Of a stretch of 64,000 bases of DNA, positions 35,200-43,355 are shown piece by piece (the stretch's first letter is position 1; every line of letters begins with the position of its first letter). The stretch is taken from assembly GCF_013340205.1 (NCBI RefSeq), contig NZ_BJTG01000007.1, forward strand, positions 265,187-329,186, in the 5' to 3' direction. The position numbers were made by a program, and so were the translations under genes. The notes below the pieces were generated by a model that was given only the letters and a program-made list of their open reading frames with translations, searched no databases and was not told the DNA's origin. This DNA comes from Anaeromyxobacter diazotrophicus (GTDB lineage Bacteria > Myxococcota > Myxococcia > Myxococcales > Anaeromyxobacteraceae).

Positions 35200-35997
35200 T
35201 CAGACGGCTAGCTGTGCCAGTCCGGTCGTACTGCTAGCGAACTGCATTGGCGTCATATTGTCCAGCGAGCTGTGCGGGCGGACCTCGTTGTAGTCGATCC
35301 GGTATGCCTCGATCTTCCTGCGCGCGTCGTCCAGGTGCAGGAACCAGTTCTCGTTCAGGCACTCGTCTCTGAATTTGCCATTGAAGCTCTCGATGTGCCC
35401 GTTCTCGGTCGGCTTGCCGGGGCAGATGAAGTCGAGCTTGATGCCGCGTTCGTACGCCCACGCGTCGACCAAGTGGCTCGTGAACTCGGTCCCGTTGTCG
35501 ACGCGGATCACCTCGGGCTGGCCGTGCACCTCGACCAGCCGCTCGAGGACGCGCACGACGCGGGCAGCCGGCAGCGAGTGGTCGACCTCGATGGCGAGGC
35601 ACTCGCGGGTGAACGTGTCGACGAGGTTGAGGGTCCTGAACTGGTGCCCGTTCGCCAGCGAGTCCTGGGTGAAGTCCATCGTCCACTGCTGGCGCGGGCG
35701 CACCGTCGGCGGCGGCAGCACCCGGACCGACGCCGCGATGCGCTTCCGCTTCTTCCGCCTGACTGCCAAGCCTTCCGCGCGGTACAGCCTGAAGACGAGC
35801 TTGTGGTTCACCTCGTGCCCGTCACGCTGCAGGAGGACGTGGAGGCGCCGATAGCCCCAGCGTGGCCGCTGGGCCGCGAACGTCCGCAGCTTCTCCCGGA
35901 GCTCTAGCCGCTCCGGGCGCCGTGCGCGGTAGTAGTACGTCGCCGGCGCGAGCCCGACGACGCGGCAGGCCCTACCATTGTTTTCCGAGAAGGTGCT
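35200..35997 (-). CDS. IS3-family OrfB transposase (integrase core), element A
   Basis: An open frame of 266 codons with no obvious start codon, as expected when OrfB is made by -1 frameshifting from OrfA. The N-terminal part reads CRVVGLAPATYYYRARRPER and RWGYRRLHVLLQRDGHEV; the integrase core has Asp in WTMDFTQDS, Asp in IRVDNGTEF and Glu in HIESFNGKFRDE. HSSLDNMTPMQFA ends the domain. The catalytic frame is intact, but the partner orfA is frameshifted, so functional OrfAB is unlikely. Confidence 0.8.
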   Translation of the reverse strand, partial: STFSENNGRACRVVGLAPATYYYRARRPERLELREKLRTFAAQRPRWGYRRLHVLLQRDGHEVNHKLVFRLYRAEGLAVRRKKRKRIAASVRVLPPPTVRPRQQWTMDFTQDSLANGHQFRTLNLVDTFTRECLAIEVDHSLPAARVVRVLERLVEVHGQPEVIRVDNGTEFTSHLVDAWAYERGIKLDFICPGKPTENGHIESFNGKFRDECLNENWFLHLDDARRKIEAYRIDYNEVRPHSSLDNMTPMQFASSTTGLAQLAV

Positions 35998-36237
35998 TCA
36001 GCCCTTGGATGTCCAGGGCCTGGTCGGCGACCATCGTCTTCAGCCGCCGGTTCTCATCTCGAGCGCCTTGAGCCGCTTGGCGTCGCTGACCTCCAGGCCG
36101 CCGTACTTCGACTTCCACCGGTAGAAGGTCGTCTCGGTGACTCCCATCTTCCGGATCACGTCCTGGACCATGGCGCCTGCGTCGACTTCCTGCAGGGCCC
36201 GGATGATCTGCTCCTCGGTGAATTTGCTCTTCCGCAT
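35972..36237 (-). pseudogene. IS3-family OrfA, element A, frameshifted
   Basis: Starts MRKSKFTEEQIIRALQEVDAG with an HTH (VIRKMGVTETTFYRWK). Near 36057 one base is missing: the frame reads RLKALEMRTGG and stops, while the next frame continues with the expected coiled coil RRLKTMVADQALDIQGLKHLL up to the stop at 35972. OrfA binds the element ends; the truncated form lacks the dimerising helix. Confidence 0.8.
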
Positions 36238-36248
36238 CCGTCCTCCAC

Positions 36249-36253
36249 AGTCA
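36249..36253. repeat. Target duplication of element B, left copy
   Basis: AGTCA directly before the TGACC tip of element B, repeated at 37469-37473 directly after its right tip. The two copies lie inside element A. Confidence 0.65.
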
Positions 36254-36332
36254 TGACCTGCCCCCCGAAAACTGGACGGAAATGAGCTTTAGAACTTCGC
36301 TTGGCTGAGTCCCTCAGAAAAGGGAGTCGCCG

Positions 36333-36599
36333 ATGCGGAAGTCGAGGTTCGCGGAGGAGCAGATCTCGAACGCGCTGCGGCAGGTGGATGCCGGTGTGCC
36401 GGTCGCGGAGCTCTGCAGGAAGCTAGGGATCAGCGAGCCGACCTACTACGCCTGGAAGAAGAAGTACGCTGGGATGGGCGTCGCCGAGATGCGGCGCGTG
36501 AAGCAGCTCGAGGACGAGAACCGGCGGCTGAAGCAGCTCGTCGCCGACCTCACGCTCGACAAGCACATGCTGCAGGAGGTCCTCACCCGAAAGATATGA
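36333..36599 (+). CDS. IS3-family OrfA, element B
   Basis: An 88-aa DNA-binding protein. HTH: NALRQVDAGVPVAELCRKLGIS then YYAWKKKYAG. The C-terminal leucine-zipper-like helix is VKQLEDENRRLKQLVADL. It is full length and overlaps orfB by four bases (ATGA), so this element couples the two frames by reinitiation. It gives the intact reference against which the frameshift in element A can be seen. Confidence 0.88.
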   Translation: MRKSRFAEEQISNALRQVDAGVPVAELCRKLGISEPTYYAWKKKYAGMGVAEMRRVKQLEDENRRLKQLVADLTLDKHMLQEVLTRKI

Positions 36600-37434
36600 A
36601 GCCCGCGGCCGGGCGGCGCCGGGTCGAGTACCTGGTGCAGCGCTTCGGCGTCAGCACGACCCGAGCCTGCGGGCTCGTGAAGCTGGGTAGGTCGACCTGG
36701 TACTGGCGGAGCAAGGCGAAGGACACGACGGCGCTCCGGATGCGCCTGCGCGAGGTCGCGGAGGCGCGCCGGCGGTTCGGGTACCGCCGGCTCCATACCA
36801 TGCTGCGGCGCGAGGGCTGGACCGTGAACCAAAAACGCGTGTACCGGCTGTACCGCATGGAAGGCCTGGGGGTCCGGACGAAGAAGCGGAAGAAGAGAGC
36901 CAGCCACCTCCGCGTGATCTTGCCGGCGCCGACGTCCCCGAACGAGCGGTGGAGCATGGACTTCATGCGCGACACCCTCGACGACGGGCGGCCGTTCCGG
37001 ATCCTCACCGTCGTCGACACCTTCACCCGGGAGTGCCCGTTGCTCGCAGCCGACTTCTCGCTCACCGGCACGCGCGTCGCGGACCTCCTCGACGTACTCG
37101 CAAGCCAGCGCGGCTACCCGAAGGCGATCACGGTCGACAACGGTACTCGAAGGCGATGGACTCGTGGGCCTACCGCCGCGGCGTGCAGCTGCAATTCATC
37201 CGGCCGGGTAAGCCCATCGAGAACGCGTTCATCGAGAGCTTCAACGGTCGCCTGCGGGACGAGCTGTTGAACGGTGAGCTCTTTATCGGGTTACTTGATG
37301 CCCGCCAGAAGCTCGAGACCTGGCGGCGGGACTACAACCAGAACAGGCCTCACGGCTCGCTTGGCGACCTGACGCCGAACGAGTTCGCCAATCAGGTCAG
37401 GACGGAGACTCATGCTTTAGGTGAAGTTTCCTAA
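36596..37434 (+). pseudogene. IS3-family OrfB transposase, element B, internal deletion
   Basis: The frame from ATG 36596 reads VEYLVQRFGVSTTRACGLV, the Asp motif [10 protein letters not shown] and ITVDNGT with the second Asp. At about 37143 the expected residues EFY are lost and the frame shifts; the continuation [17 protein letters not shown] with the catalytic Glu in [12 protein letters not shown] runs in another frame to 37434. A deletion of about ten bases explains both the missing residues and the shift. The transposase is therefore inactive. Confidence 0.85.
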
Positions 37435-37468
37435 GGTGAAGTTCCGTCCAGCTTCTGGGGGCAGGTCA

Positions 37469-37473
37469 AGTCA
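37469..37473. repeat. Target duplication of element B, right copy
   Basis: AGTCA immediately after the right tip of element B; matches 36249-36253. Confidence 0.65.
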
Positions 37474-37645
37474 GTAGAGGACTGGCACTCAGATCCGTCT
37501 AGTTTTCGGGGGGCAGGTCACGAACGTGATCGCGAAGATGGATACGGACCACTCGCCGGCTGAGTGCCGAACGTTCGAACTTAAGGAGTACTAAGGGCCG
37601 CCCGGTACACCCCGGGGGTCACCCCCGGCGCGCCGCAGAACGAAG

Positions 37646-37673
37646 AGGGGGTCACGGTATCCCGTAACCCCCT
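37646..37673 (-). terminator. Hairpin downstream of tRNA-Thr
   Basis: On the minus strand a 12-bp stem (AGGGGGTTACGG / CCGTGACCCCCT, one G-U pair) with a four-base loop lies 18 bases after the tRNA CCA end. A pyrimidine-rich CTCTTCGTTC follows rather than a pure T run. It is the likely tRNA terminator. Confidence 0.55.
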
Positions 37674-37690
37674 GGCGTTATGTTGGATTT

Positions 37691-37766
<76 letters not shown>

Positions 37767-37777
37767 GAAGCGGGCGC

Positions 37778-37806
37778 TTTTTAGCATCGGGGAGCCCGGG
37801 TCGCAA
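37778..37806 (-). promoter_or_regulatory. Promoter of tRNA-Thr
   Basis: On the minus strand TTGCGA (37801-37806) and TAAAAA (37778-37783) are 17 bases apart, with the tRNA 5' end 11 bases downstream of the -10. The spacing fits a sigma-70 promoter for a stable RNA. Confidence 0.6.
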
Positions 37807-37872
37807 GCGGGTCGGCGCGGTCGTGGGGGGCTCGGGGGCTCCGCTTGCCGCAGCGAGTCACTATCGTTCGGC

Positions 37873-38184
37873 ATGGCCAACGTCCGACGGTTCGACTCGA
37901 AGGCGGCGCTGGGGCAGCAGCGCGCGGAGCTGCGCCGCAGCGCGCGGGGGAAGGTCCACATCGGCGACGACACCGGCTCCGCGGCCGGCCGGGCGGCCGA
38001 GCGGGCGAAGGTGCATCAGCTCCAGGAGGCGGAGCACGAGCGGCGGGAGGCGGCGCGGCCGGAGCCGCTCTCGGCCATCGTCGCCGACCTCGTCACCGAC
38101 AGCCTGAAGCTCGCCCGCACGCTCGTCAGCGCGCCCTTCCGCATGGCCGCGGCCCTGCGCGGGCGGCGCGAGGCGCACGCCTAG
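37873..38184 (+). CDS. Small hypothetical protein
   Basis: A 103-aa protein (MANVRRFDSKAALGQQRAEL...). It is charged and helical with Arg/Ala-rich segments and a C-terminal amphipathic helix (IVADLVTDSLKLARTLVSAPF) that might lie on a membrane. CTATCG ends six bases before ATG and no Shine-Dalgarno is present, so the transcript may be leaderless. Its stop codon overlaps the convergent stop of the propeller/barrel gene. It is the first chromosomal gene to the right of the island. No family recognised. Confidence 0.62.
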   Translation: MANVRRFDSKAALGQQRAELRRSARGKVHIGDDTGSAAGRAAERAKVHQLQEAEHERREAARPEPLSAIVADLVTDSLKLARTLVSAPFRMAAALRGRREAHA

Positions 38185-41100
38185 AGGCTGGGCCCGAGGG
38201 TCAGGTACACCTGCGTCCCCGCCAGCCCGTCCGACGGCGCGCCCGCGGCGAGCAGCCGGCCGAGCCCGCGGGCGACGCCGAGGCGCAGGTCGGTGCGCAG
38301 GTAGTAGCCGAGCACCACCTCGGCCCGCAGCTCGCCGCCCGCGCCGAACCGGAGGTCGCGGAGCGCTCCGAAGCCCGCGCCGCCGCTGGGCGGGGCGGGG
38401 ACCGCGTTCCCGGCGTCGACGAAGAGCGCGCCGTGCAGCCGGCGCAGCTGGAGCGGCCAGGCGGCGTGCCCGTGCTCCAGGGTCGCGAGCGGGAAGCGCA
38501 GCTCCAGGTTGGCGTTCTCGACCGTCGATCCCACCAGCACGCCCCCGGGGTAGCCGCGCAGGGTGTCGCCGGGCACGACCACGCCGCCCAGGATGGGCTG
38601 CAGGGCGAGGCCGACCACGTCGGGCGAGGGCACCCCGCCGAGCGTGAACGGCTGGCGCCCGCCGACGGTGCCGCGCGCGATCCCGAGCGCGCCGCGCACC
38701 GCCAGCGCGACGTGTCCTCCCAGCCCGAGGTACTGCGTGAGGGAGGCGTGCGCGCTGGCGTAGGTGAAGCTGCCGCCGAGCGCCTGGTCCGCGCCGCGCA
38801 GGGTCAGGCTCGCGAGGCGACCCTCCTCGGGCGAGATGGAGCTCACGAAGCGGCGGGCGTCGGTGGCGACGAGGCGCGCCGACCACTCGCTGGCGGTGCC
38901 GTCGCGGTAGGCGGCGACGCCGGCCTCGTCGAGGACGGGGGTCCCGCCCAGCGCGCGCAGCCGGCGGGCGCGCCAGCCGAGCGTGAGCGCGGCGGCGCGG
39001 TCGAGGTGGGTGTCCGTGAAGGTGAGCCCGGCCGAGAGCGGGACCCAGTCCTCCTCGAGCAGCTCGCGCAGGCCGGGGGTGGTGCCGACGTAGCGCGAGG
39101 AGCCGAGGGTGAGCCGCGGGTAGAGCCAGCTCCCCACGTAGGCGACGTCGTAGCCCGCCTCCCGGCTCGAGAAGCCGTACCACCCCTGCGCGACGTAGAC
39201 GTGGCGCAGGAGCACGTCGGAGCCGCCGGTCAGGACCCCGAGCGTGCTGCCGCCGCCGTCGATCCCGAGCACGGGCAGCCAGAAGGTGGGCCAGGCGGTG
39301 TCGAGCGCGCGGTAGGGCCGGTCCGGGAGCGGCGCGGGCGCGGCGGCGGAGGGCGCCTCCGGCCCGCGCAGCGGCCGCGGGCGCGCCGGCGCCGGGTCGC
39401 GCCAGGTGGAGCGGTCGAGCGGGATGGAGGCGAGGTCGTAGCCGCGCCGGGAGTAGGAGACGAAGGCGAGCGTCGCCCCGTCCGGCGAGGGCTGCGGCTC
39501 GAACGCGCCCAGCTCGACGTTCGTCACCTGCCAGAGCCTGCCCGGGACGCGCCGCCGCCCCGGCGCGGTCGCCGTCGAGTCCACATCCGCGGTCGCCGTC
39601 GAGGTCGCGGTCGCGGTCGCAGTCGCGGTCGAGGTCGCGGTCGGGGTCGCGGTCGGGGTCGCGGTCGGGGTCGCGGTCGGGGTCGCGGTCGAGGTCGAGG
39701 TCGAGGTCGCCCCGAGCTCGAACGCATACACGTCGTAAACCCCGCTCCGCTCCGACGCGAAGTACAGGATCCCCCCATCCGCCGCCCACGCCGGCCCGAG
39801 GTCGATCGCGTCGTCGTCCGTCACGAACGCGAGCTCCCCGTCCTCCCACACCGCCACGTCGCGCCGTCCCGCCTCGGCGAGCTCGAACGCGATCCGCCGT
39901 CCGTCGGGGGAGATGCGGGGCGCCCCCACCTGCACCCCCGGCCGCTGGAAGATCGTCTCCGCCGGCCCGCCGGAGAGCCGCCGGCGCCGGAGCGCCATCT
40001 CGCCGCCGGGCAGGTGGACCGCGTAGACGAGCGTGTCCCCGTCCGGCCCCAGGTCCGGGTCGGTGGCCCGCTCGCCGTCGCCGAGCGCGCGCCACCGGCC
40101 GGTCGTGAGGTCCACCAGCCGCAGGTCGTCGTAGGTGGCGAACTCGCGCCAGACGTCGGTCGCCGCCACCACCGCCTCGCGCGCGGAGCGCACCGCGAGC
40201 GTCCCGTTCCCCTCCACGTGGGCGAGTCGCCCCGCGTCGCGCCCGTCGCGGCTCACGAGGCGCAGCCCGGGCCGCTCCTCGGTCCCGGCGTCGAAGTAGA
40301 CGAGGCCGCTGCCGTCGGGGAGCCAGCGCGGGTGGAGCACCGTCGAGCCGCGCCGGGTGAGCGGCGCGGGCGCTGTCACCGGCGCGCGGCGCACCTCGGC
40401 CAGCTCGGCCAGCGCCTGCGCGCGCAGCGCCTCGCCGAAGGCGGCCCAGAGCGCGGGGAGGTCCGCCCCGAAGTGACGCTCGAACAGCGTGTCGAACCGG
40501 TAGGGCCAGAGCTGCGAGCCCTGGTCCTTCACGAAGGCGGCGATCGCCGCCGGTCCGGAGCGCTCGCGCAGGAACGCGAAGAAGCGGCCGCCGAGCAGGT
40601 AGGCGAGGTTCCCCCGCGGCCAGAGGAACGGCTGCGCCACCGCCTGCTCCAGGCGCGGGAAGGGGCCCTCGAGCGCCAGCGCGCGGGCGTACATGTCGAA
40701 GATGGCGTTCGCGTTCCGCCCGCCGTCGGCGCCGCCCTCGGCGTCCGCCTCGTGCAGCACCGCGAGCCCCTCCACGAGCAGCGACGGGGCGAACCCCGAG
40801 GGCGCCCACAGCTTGCCGAAGACCTCGTTCAAGGCGCGCGGGAGCCCCTCGATGGTGTCGAGGTGCAGGATGTGGACGTACTCGTGGGTGACGAGCGCCT
40901 CGACCCAGTCGCGCTCGTCGTCGAGCTCCGAGCGCGGCGCGGGCGGGACCGCGTAGAGGCGGATGGTCGCGTAGGGCAGCGGCGTCGCCGAGCCGTTCGC
41001 GTCGTCCGCGTCGTCGGAGAGGACGATCTCCGTCCCGCCGCGCGGCGCCGCGGCGAGCGCCGGCACGAGCAGGGCGTGGGCGCGCTCGGCCGCCGCCGCC

Positions 41101-41282
41101 ACCCGCTGGGCCAGCGCCTCCTCGCCCTGGTGGAAGTGGACGCGGAAGTGCTCGGTGGCGATCGTGCGAAAGCGCAAGCCGGGGGCGTAGGGCTGGGCGG
41201 CGGCGGGCGCGGCGAGCGCCAGCGCGAGCAGCCCCGGCGCGAGCCGGGCGAGGGCGAGGGCGCGCGGGCGGGCGAGGCTCAC
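38181..41282 (-). CDS. Metallopeptidase / TolB-like beta-propeller / BamA-like barrel fusion
   Basis: A 1033-aa exported protein from GTG 41282. A signal peptide (LAPGLLALALAAPAAAQ) precedes a peptidase-MA-like domain with HEYVH (about residues 133-137) and a downstream Glu in LLVEGLAVLHE, the zinc ligands of gluzincins. Residues 320-620 hold repeated propeller blades (LHPRWLPDGSGLVYF, PRISPDGRRIAFEL, PQPSPDGATLAFV) as in TolB. From about 680 on, long amphipathic strands end in LGYYLRTDLRLGVARGLG...VYLTLGPSL, a surface-antigen/BamA-type barrel. A Thr-Ser/Ala/Pro array lies near residues 525-564. It probably sits in the outer membrane with the peptidase outside the cytoplasm. It overlaps the hydrolase gene by four bases. 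Confidence 0.82.
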   Translation of the reverse strand: MSLARPRALALARLAPGLLALALAAPAAAQPYAPGLRFRTIATEHFRVHFHQGEEALAQRVAAAAERAHALLVPALAAAPRGGTEIVLSDDADDANGSATPLPYATIRLYAVPPAPRSELDDERDWVEALVTHEYVHILHLDTIEGLPRALNEVFGKLWAPSGFAPSLLVEGLAVLHEADAEGGADGGRNANAIFDMYARALALEGPFPRLEQAVAQPFLWPRGNLAYLLGGRFFAFLRERSGPAAIAAFVKDQGSQLWPYRFDTLFERHFGADLPALWAAFGEALRAQALAELAEVRRAPVTAPAPLTRRGSTVLHPRWLPDGSGLVYFDAGTEERPGLRLVSRDGRDAGRLAHVEGNGTLAVRSAREAVVAATDVWREFATYDDLRLVDLTTGRWRALGDGERATDPDLGPDGDTLVYAVHLPGGEMALRRRRLSGGPAETIFQRPGVQVGAPRISPDGRRIAFELAEAGRRDVAVWEDGELAFVTDDDAIDLGPAWAADGGILYFASERSGVYDVYAFELGATSTSTSTATPTATPTATPTATPTATSTATATATATSTATADVDSTATAPGRRRVPGRLWQVTNVELGAFEPQPSPDGATLAFVSYSRRGYDLASIPLDRSTWRDPAPARPRPLRGPEAPSAAAPAPLPDRPYRALDTAWPTFWLPVLGIDGGGSTLGVLTGGSDVLLRHVYVAQGWYGFSSREAGYDVAYVGSWLYPRLTLGSSRYVGTTPGLRELLEEDWVPLSAGLTFTDTHLDRAAALTLGWRARRLRALGGTPVLDEAGVAAYRDGTASEWSARLVATDARRFVSSISPEEGRLASLTLRGADQALGGSFTYASAHASLTQYLGLGGHVALAVRGALGIARGTVGGRQPFTLGGVPSPDVVGLALQPILGGVVVPGDTLRGYPGGVLVGSTVENANLELRFPLATLEHGHAAWPLQLRRLHGALFVDAGNAVPAPPSGGAGFGALRDLRFGAGGELRAEVVLGYYLRTDLRLGVARGLGRLLAAGAPSDGLAGTQVYLTLGPSL
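39591..39708. repeat. Hexamer array (GAGGTC/GCGGTC/GGGGTC) inside the propeller gene
   Basis: About 19 tandem hexamers of the form G-A/C/G-GGTC on the plus strand (GACCTC, GACCGC, GACCCC on the coding strand), encoding alternating Thr with Ser, Ala or Pro. The same hexamers in the same reading frame occur in recG at 55681-55770. Array length is likely to vary between strains by slippage in multiples of six, which keeps the frame. Confidence 0.88.
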
Positions 41283-42175
41283 GGCGGCGACGGCACGCGC
41301 CGGGCGCGGCGGCGGGCGGGGGCGGCGTGCTCGGCGAGGAACCGCTCCACCCGCTCGCCGACCAGCTCCGGGCGCTCGAGCGGCCCGGTGTGGGTGGCGT
41401 CCGGCAGGACGAGCAGCTCGCTCCCGGGGATGGCGGCGTGCATGGCCCGCGAGCGCTCGAGCGGGGTCCAGGTGTCGCGCTCGCCCGCCACGATGAGCGT
41501 CGGGACGTCCACCGCCGGCAGGTGCGGCGTCGCGTCGTGCCGGCCGGCGCTCGCGAGCATGCGCACGAACACCTGCGGGTCGATCCCGGCCACGTCGTCC
41601 AGGTACCGCTGCAGATCGGCGCGGGGGAGGAGGTGCCGGTTCACCTCGAACCAGCGGCCGAGCTCGAGCGCCACCGGGGTCGGCACGAGGTGCTCGAACA
41701 CCCAGCGCGCCTCGGCGGGCCGCTCCACCACGAGCTGCTTCAGGAGCGGGAAGACCGCCTCCAGGAGCGGCCGCCCGTGCCAGGTGTGGAGCGGCCGGCC
41801 CGGGGAGCCGCACAGGAGGACGAGGCCGCGCACGCGGCGCGGGGCGCGCCGGTGCGCCTCCAGGCACACCTGCACGCCCACCGAGTGGCCGGCCAGCACC
41901 GCCGACGGCAGCCGGGCCGCGTCCATCACCGCGAGCAGGTCGTCCACCGCGTCGCCGAGCGTGGTGCGCGCGAGGTCCCTCGGCCGCTCGGTCCGGCCGT
42001 GACCCCGGTAATTCCAGTGCGCCACGCGGCGGTGCGCCGCGAGCCGGGGGTAGAGGTCGCGCCAGATGAAGCCGGCGCAGGCGATCCCGTCCACCAGCAC
42101 CACCGGCGGCGCGCCCCGCCCGGCGGCGCGCCACCAGATGCGGGTCCCGTCGGCGGCCGTCGCGAAGCTCTCCAC
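41279..42175 (-). CDS. Alpha/beta-fold hydrolase
   Basis: A 298-aa enzyme. VVLVDGIACAGFIWRDL is the oxyanion strand, WNYRGHGRTERP follows, the nucleophile elbow is LAGHSVGVQ with Ser, the Asp is in VAGERDTWTP and the His in DATHTGPLERP. The family spans esterases, haloperoxidases and lactonases, and the substrate is not evident. I prefer GTG 42175, with GAGGAGA upstream, over ATG 42253, which would overlap the divergent cation exporter start. It is translationally coupled to the propeller/barrel gene downstream. Confidence 0.88.
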   Translation of the reverse strand: MESFATAADGTRIWWRAAGRGAPPVVLVDGIACAGFIWRDLYPRLAAHRRVAHWNYRGHGRTERPRDLARTTLGDAVDDLLAVMDAARLPSAVLAGHSVGVQVCLEAHRRAPRRVRGLVLLCGSPGRPLHTWHGRPLLEAVFPLLKQLVVERPAEARWVFEHLVPTPVALELGRWFEVNRHLLPRADLQRYLDDVAGIDPQVFVRMLASAGRHDATPHLPAVDVPTLIVAGERDTWTPLERSRAMHAAIPGSELLVLPDATHTGPLERPELVGERVERFLAEHAAPARRRARRVPSPP

Positions 42176-42251
42176 GAACTCTCCTCGCCGCGTGCTCCCG
42201 GGGGCGCGGGATGTTAGGACAGGGGGCCGGGCGCGGCAATCGGAGAGAGGC

Positions 42252-43226
42252 ATGGCGGAGGCGAGTCACCACCACGCGGCACACGGGCACGACCACGCGC
42301 ACGTCGCGCACGCCCACGCCCACCACCACGCGGCGCACGGCCCGTCGGAGGCCGGCAGCGCGCGCCGGCTGGCGGTCTCGCTCGGCGTCGCCTCCGTCAT
42401 CATGGCGGCCGAGGCGCTCGGCGGGTGGCTCTCGGGCTCCCTGGCGCTCATCTCCGACGCCGGCCACATGCTCACCGACGTGGCGGCGCTGGCGCTGGCG
42501 CTCCTGGCGGTGCAGTTCGGCGCGCGCCCGGCCGACCAGAAACGCACCTTCGGCTTCCGCCGCCTGGAGGTGCTGGCGGCCCAGATCAACGTGGCGACGC
42601 TGCTCGGGCTCACCGCCTGGATCGGCTGGGAGGCGCTCGACCGCCTGCGGCACCCGCACCCGCCGATCGGGTTCGCGCTCATGGCCGGCACCGCCACGGT
42701 GGGCGTGCTCGGCAACAGCGTCATCCTGGTCTGGCTGCGCGGCGACCACAACCTCAACACCCGCTCCGCCTTCCTGCACGTGCTCGGCGACGCGGTGGCC
42801 TCGCTGGCGGTGCTGGTGGGCGCAGGGGCGATGTGGCTCCGGCCGGACCTCGCCTGGATCGACCCTGTGCTGTCGCTCGCCATCGCGCTCCTCATCCTGT
42901 GGGGCGCGGTCAGGCTGGTGGTCGAGATCTCGGACATCCTCATGGAGGCGGTGCCGCGGCACCTCGACGTCGAGGAGATCACCGAGGTGATGTCCACCGC
43001 CGAGGAGGGCGTGGTGGCGGTCCACGACCTCCACGTCTGGACCATCTCGAGCGGCCTCTACGCGCTCTCGGCGCACCTCGTCATCCACGTGGACGCGGTG
43101 GGGCGGAACGACGCCATCCTGACCTCGGTGAAGGCGGTGCTGCGCCGCAGGTTCGGGATCGACCACACCACCCTGCAGATCGAGTCGGTGGACTACGCAC
43201 ACGTGGACGACGTGCACCAGCATTAG
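42252..43226 (+). CDS. Cation diffusion facilitator, probable zinc exporter
   Basis: A 324-aa inner-membrane antiporter. The N-terminus is a His-rich metal-buffering tail (HHHAAHGHDHAHVAHAHAHH, residues 6-25 approx). Six helices follow, with the site-A motifs HMLTD in TM2 and HVLGD in TM5. The cytoplasmic ferredoxin-like domain includes VHDLHVWTISSGLYALSAHL, as in CzcD/ZitB. It exports Zn(II), and perhaps Co or Cd, in exchange for protons. The start has GAGAGAGG upstream. Confidence 0.94.
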   Translation: MAEASHHHAAHGHDHAHVAHAHAHHHAAHGPSEAGSARRLAVSLGVASVIMAAEALGGWLSGSLALISDAGHMLTDVAALALALLAVQFGARPADQKRTFGFRRLEVLAAQINVATLLGLTAWIGWEALDRLRHPHPPIGFALMAGTATVGVLGNSVILVWLRGDHNLNTRSAFLHVLGDAVASLAVLVGAGAMWLRPDLAWIDPVLSLAIALLILWGAVRLVVEISDILMEAVPRHLDVEEITEVMSTAEEGVVAVHDLHVWTISSGLYALSAHLVIHVDAVGRNDAILTSVKAVLRRRFGIDHTTLQIESVDYAHVDDVHQH

Positions 43227-43355
43227 AGCGGGGCGTGCCGCCCCCGCCCCATCCAGCGAAGCTGGCTGAGGCCCCACTCGGCTGCGGGGGCCACCTCCCG
43301 CTCGGACGTTTCGGCTCGCGGCGAGAGCGCGCGGACGCCGTGCTATACCCATCCC

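Larger units (their letters stand above)
36254..37468 (+). mobile_element. IS3-family element B nested in element A (1215 bp)
   Basis: The tips TGACCTGCCCCCC (36254) and TGGGGGCAGGTCA (ending 37468) are inverted repeats, flanked by AGTCA on both sides. It carries intact orfA and deleted orfB on the plus strand, opposite in direction to element A. Its tip sequence is almost the same as that of element A, so the two belong to one IS3 subgroup that targets its own kind or a shared site. Confidence 0.8.
35184..37520 (-). mobile_element. IS3-family element A, interrupted by element B
   Basis: The left tip is TGACCTGCCCCC at 35184 and the right tip is the matching GGGGGGCAGGTCA ending at 37520. 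The transposase genes lie on the minus strand. A second IS3 copy (36254-37468) sits inside its leader between orfA and the right tip; removing it and one AGTCA duplication leaves about 1.12 kb. orfA has a one-base deletion. No clear target duplication flanks the outer element, so it may have recombined or its flanks have drifted. Confidence 0.75.
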
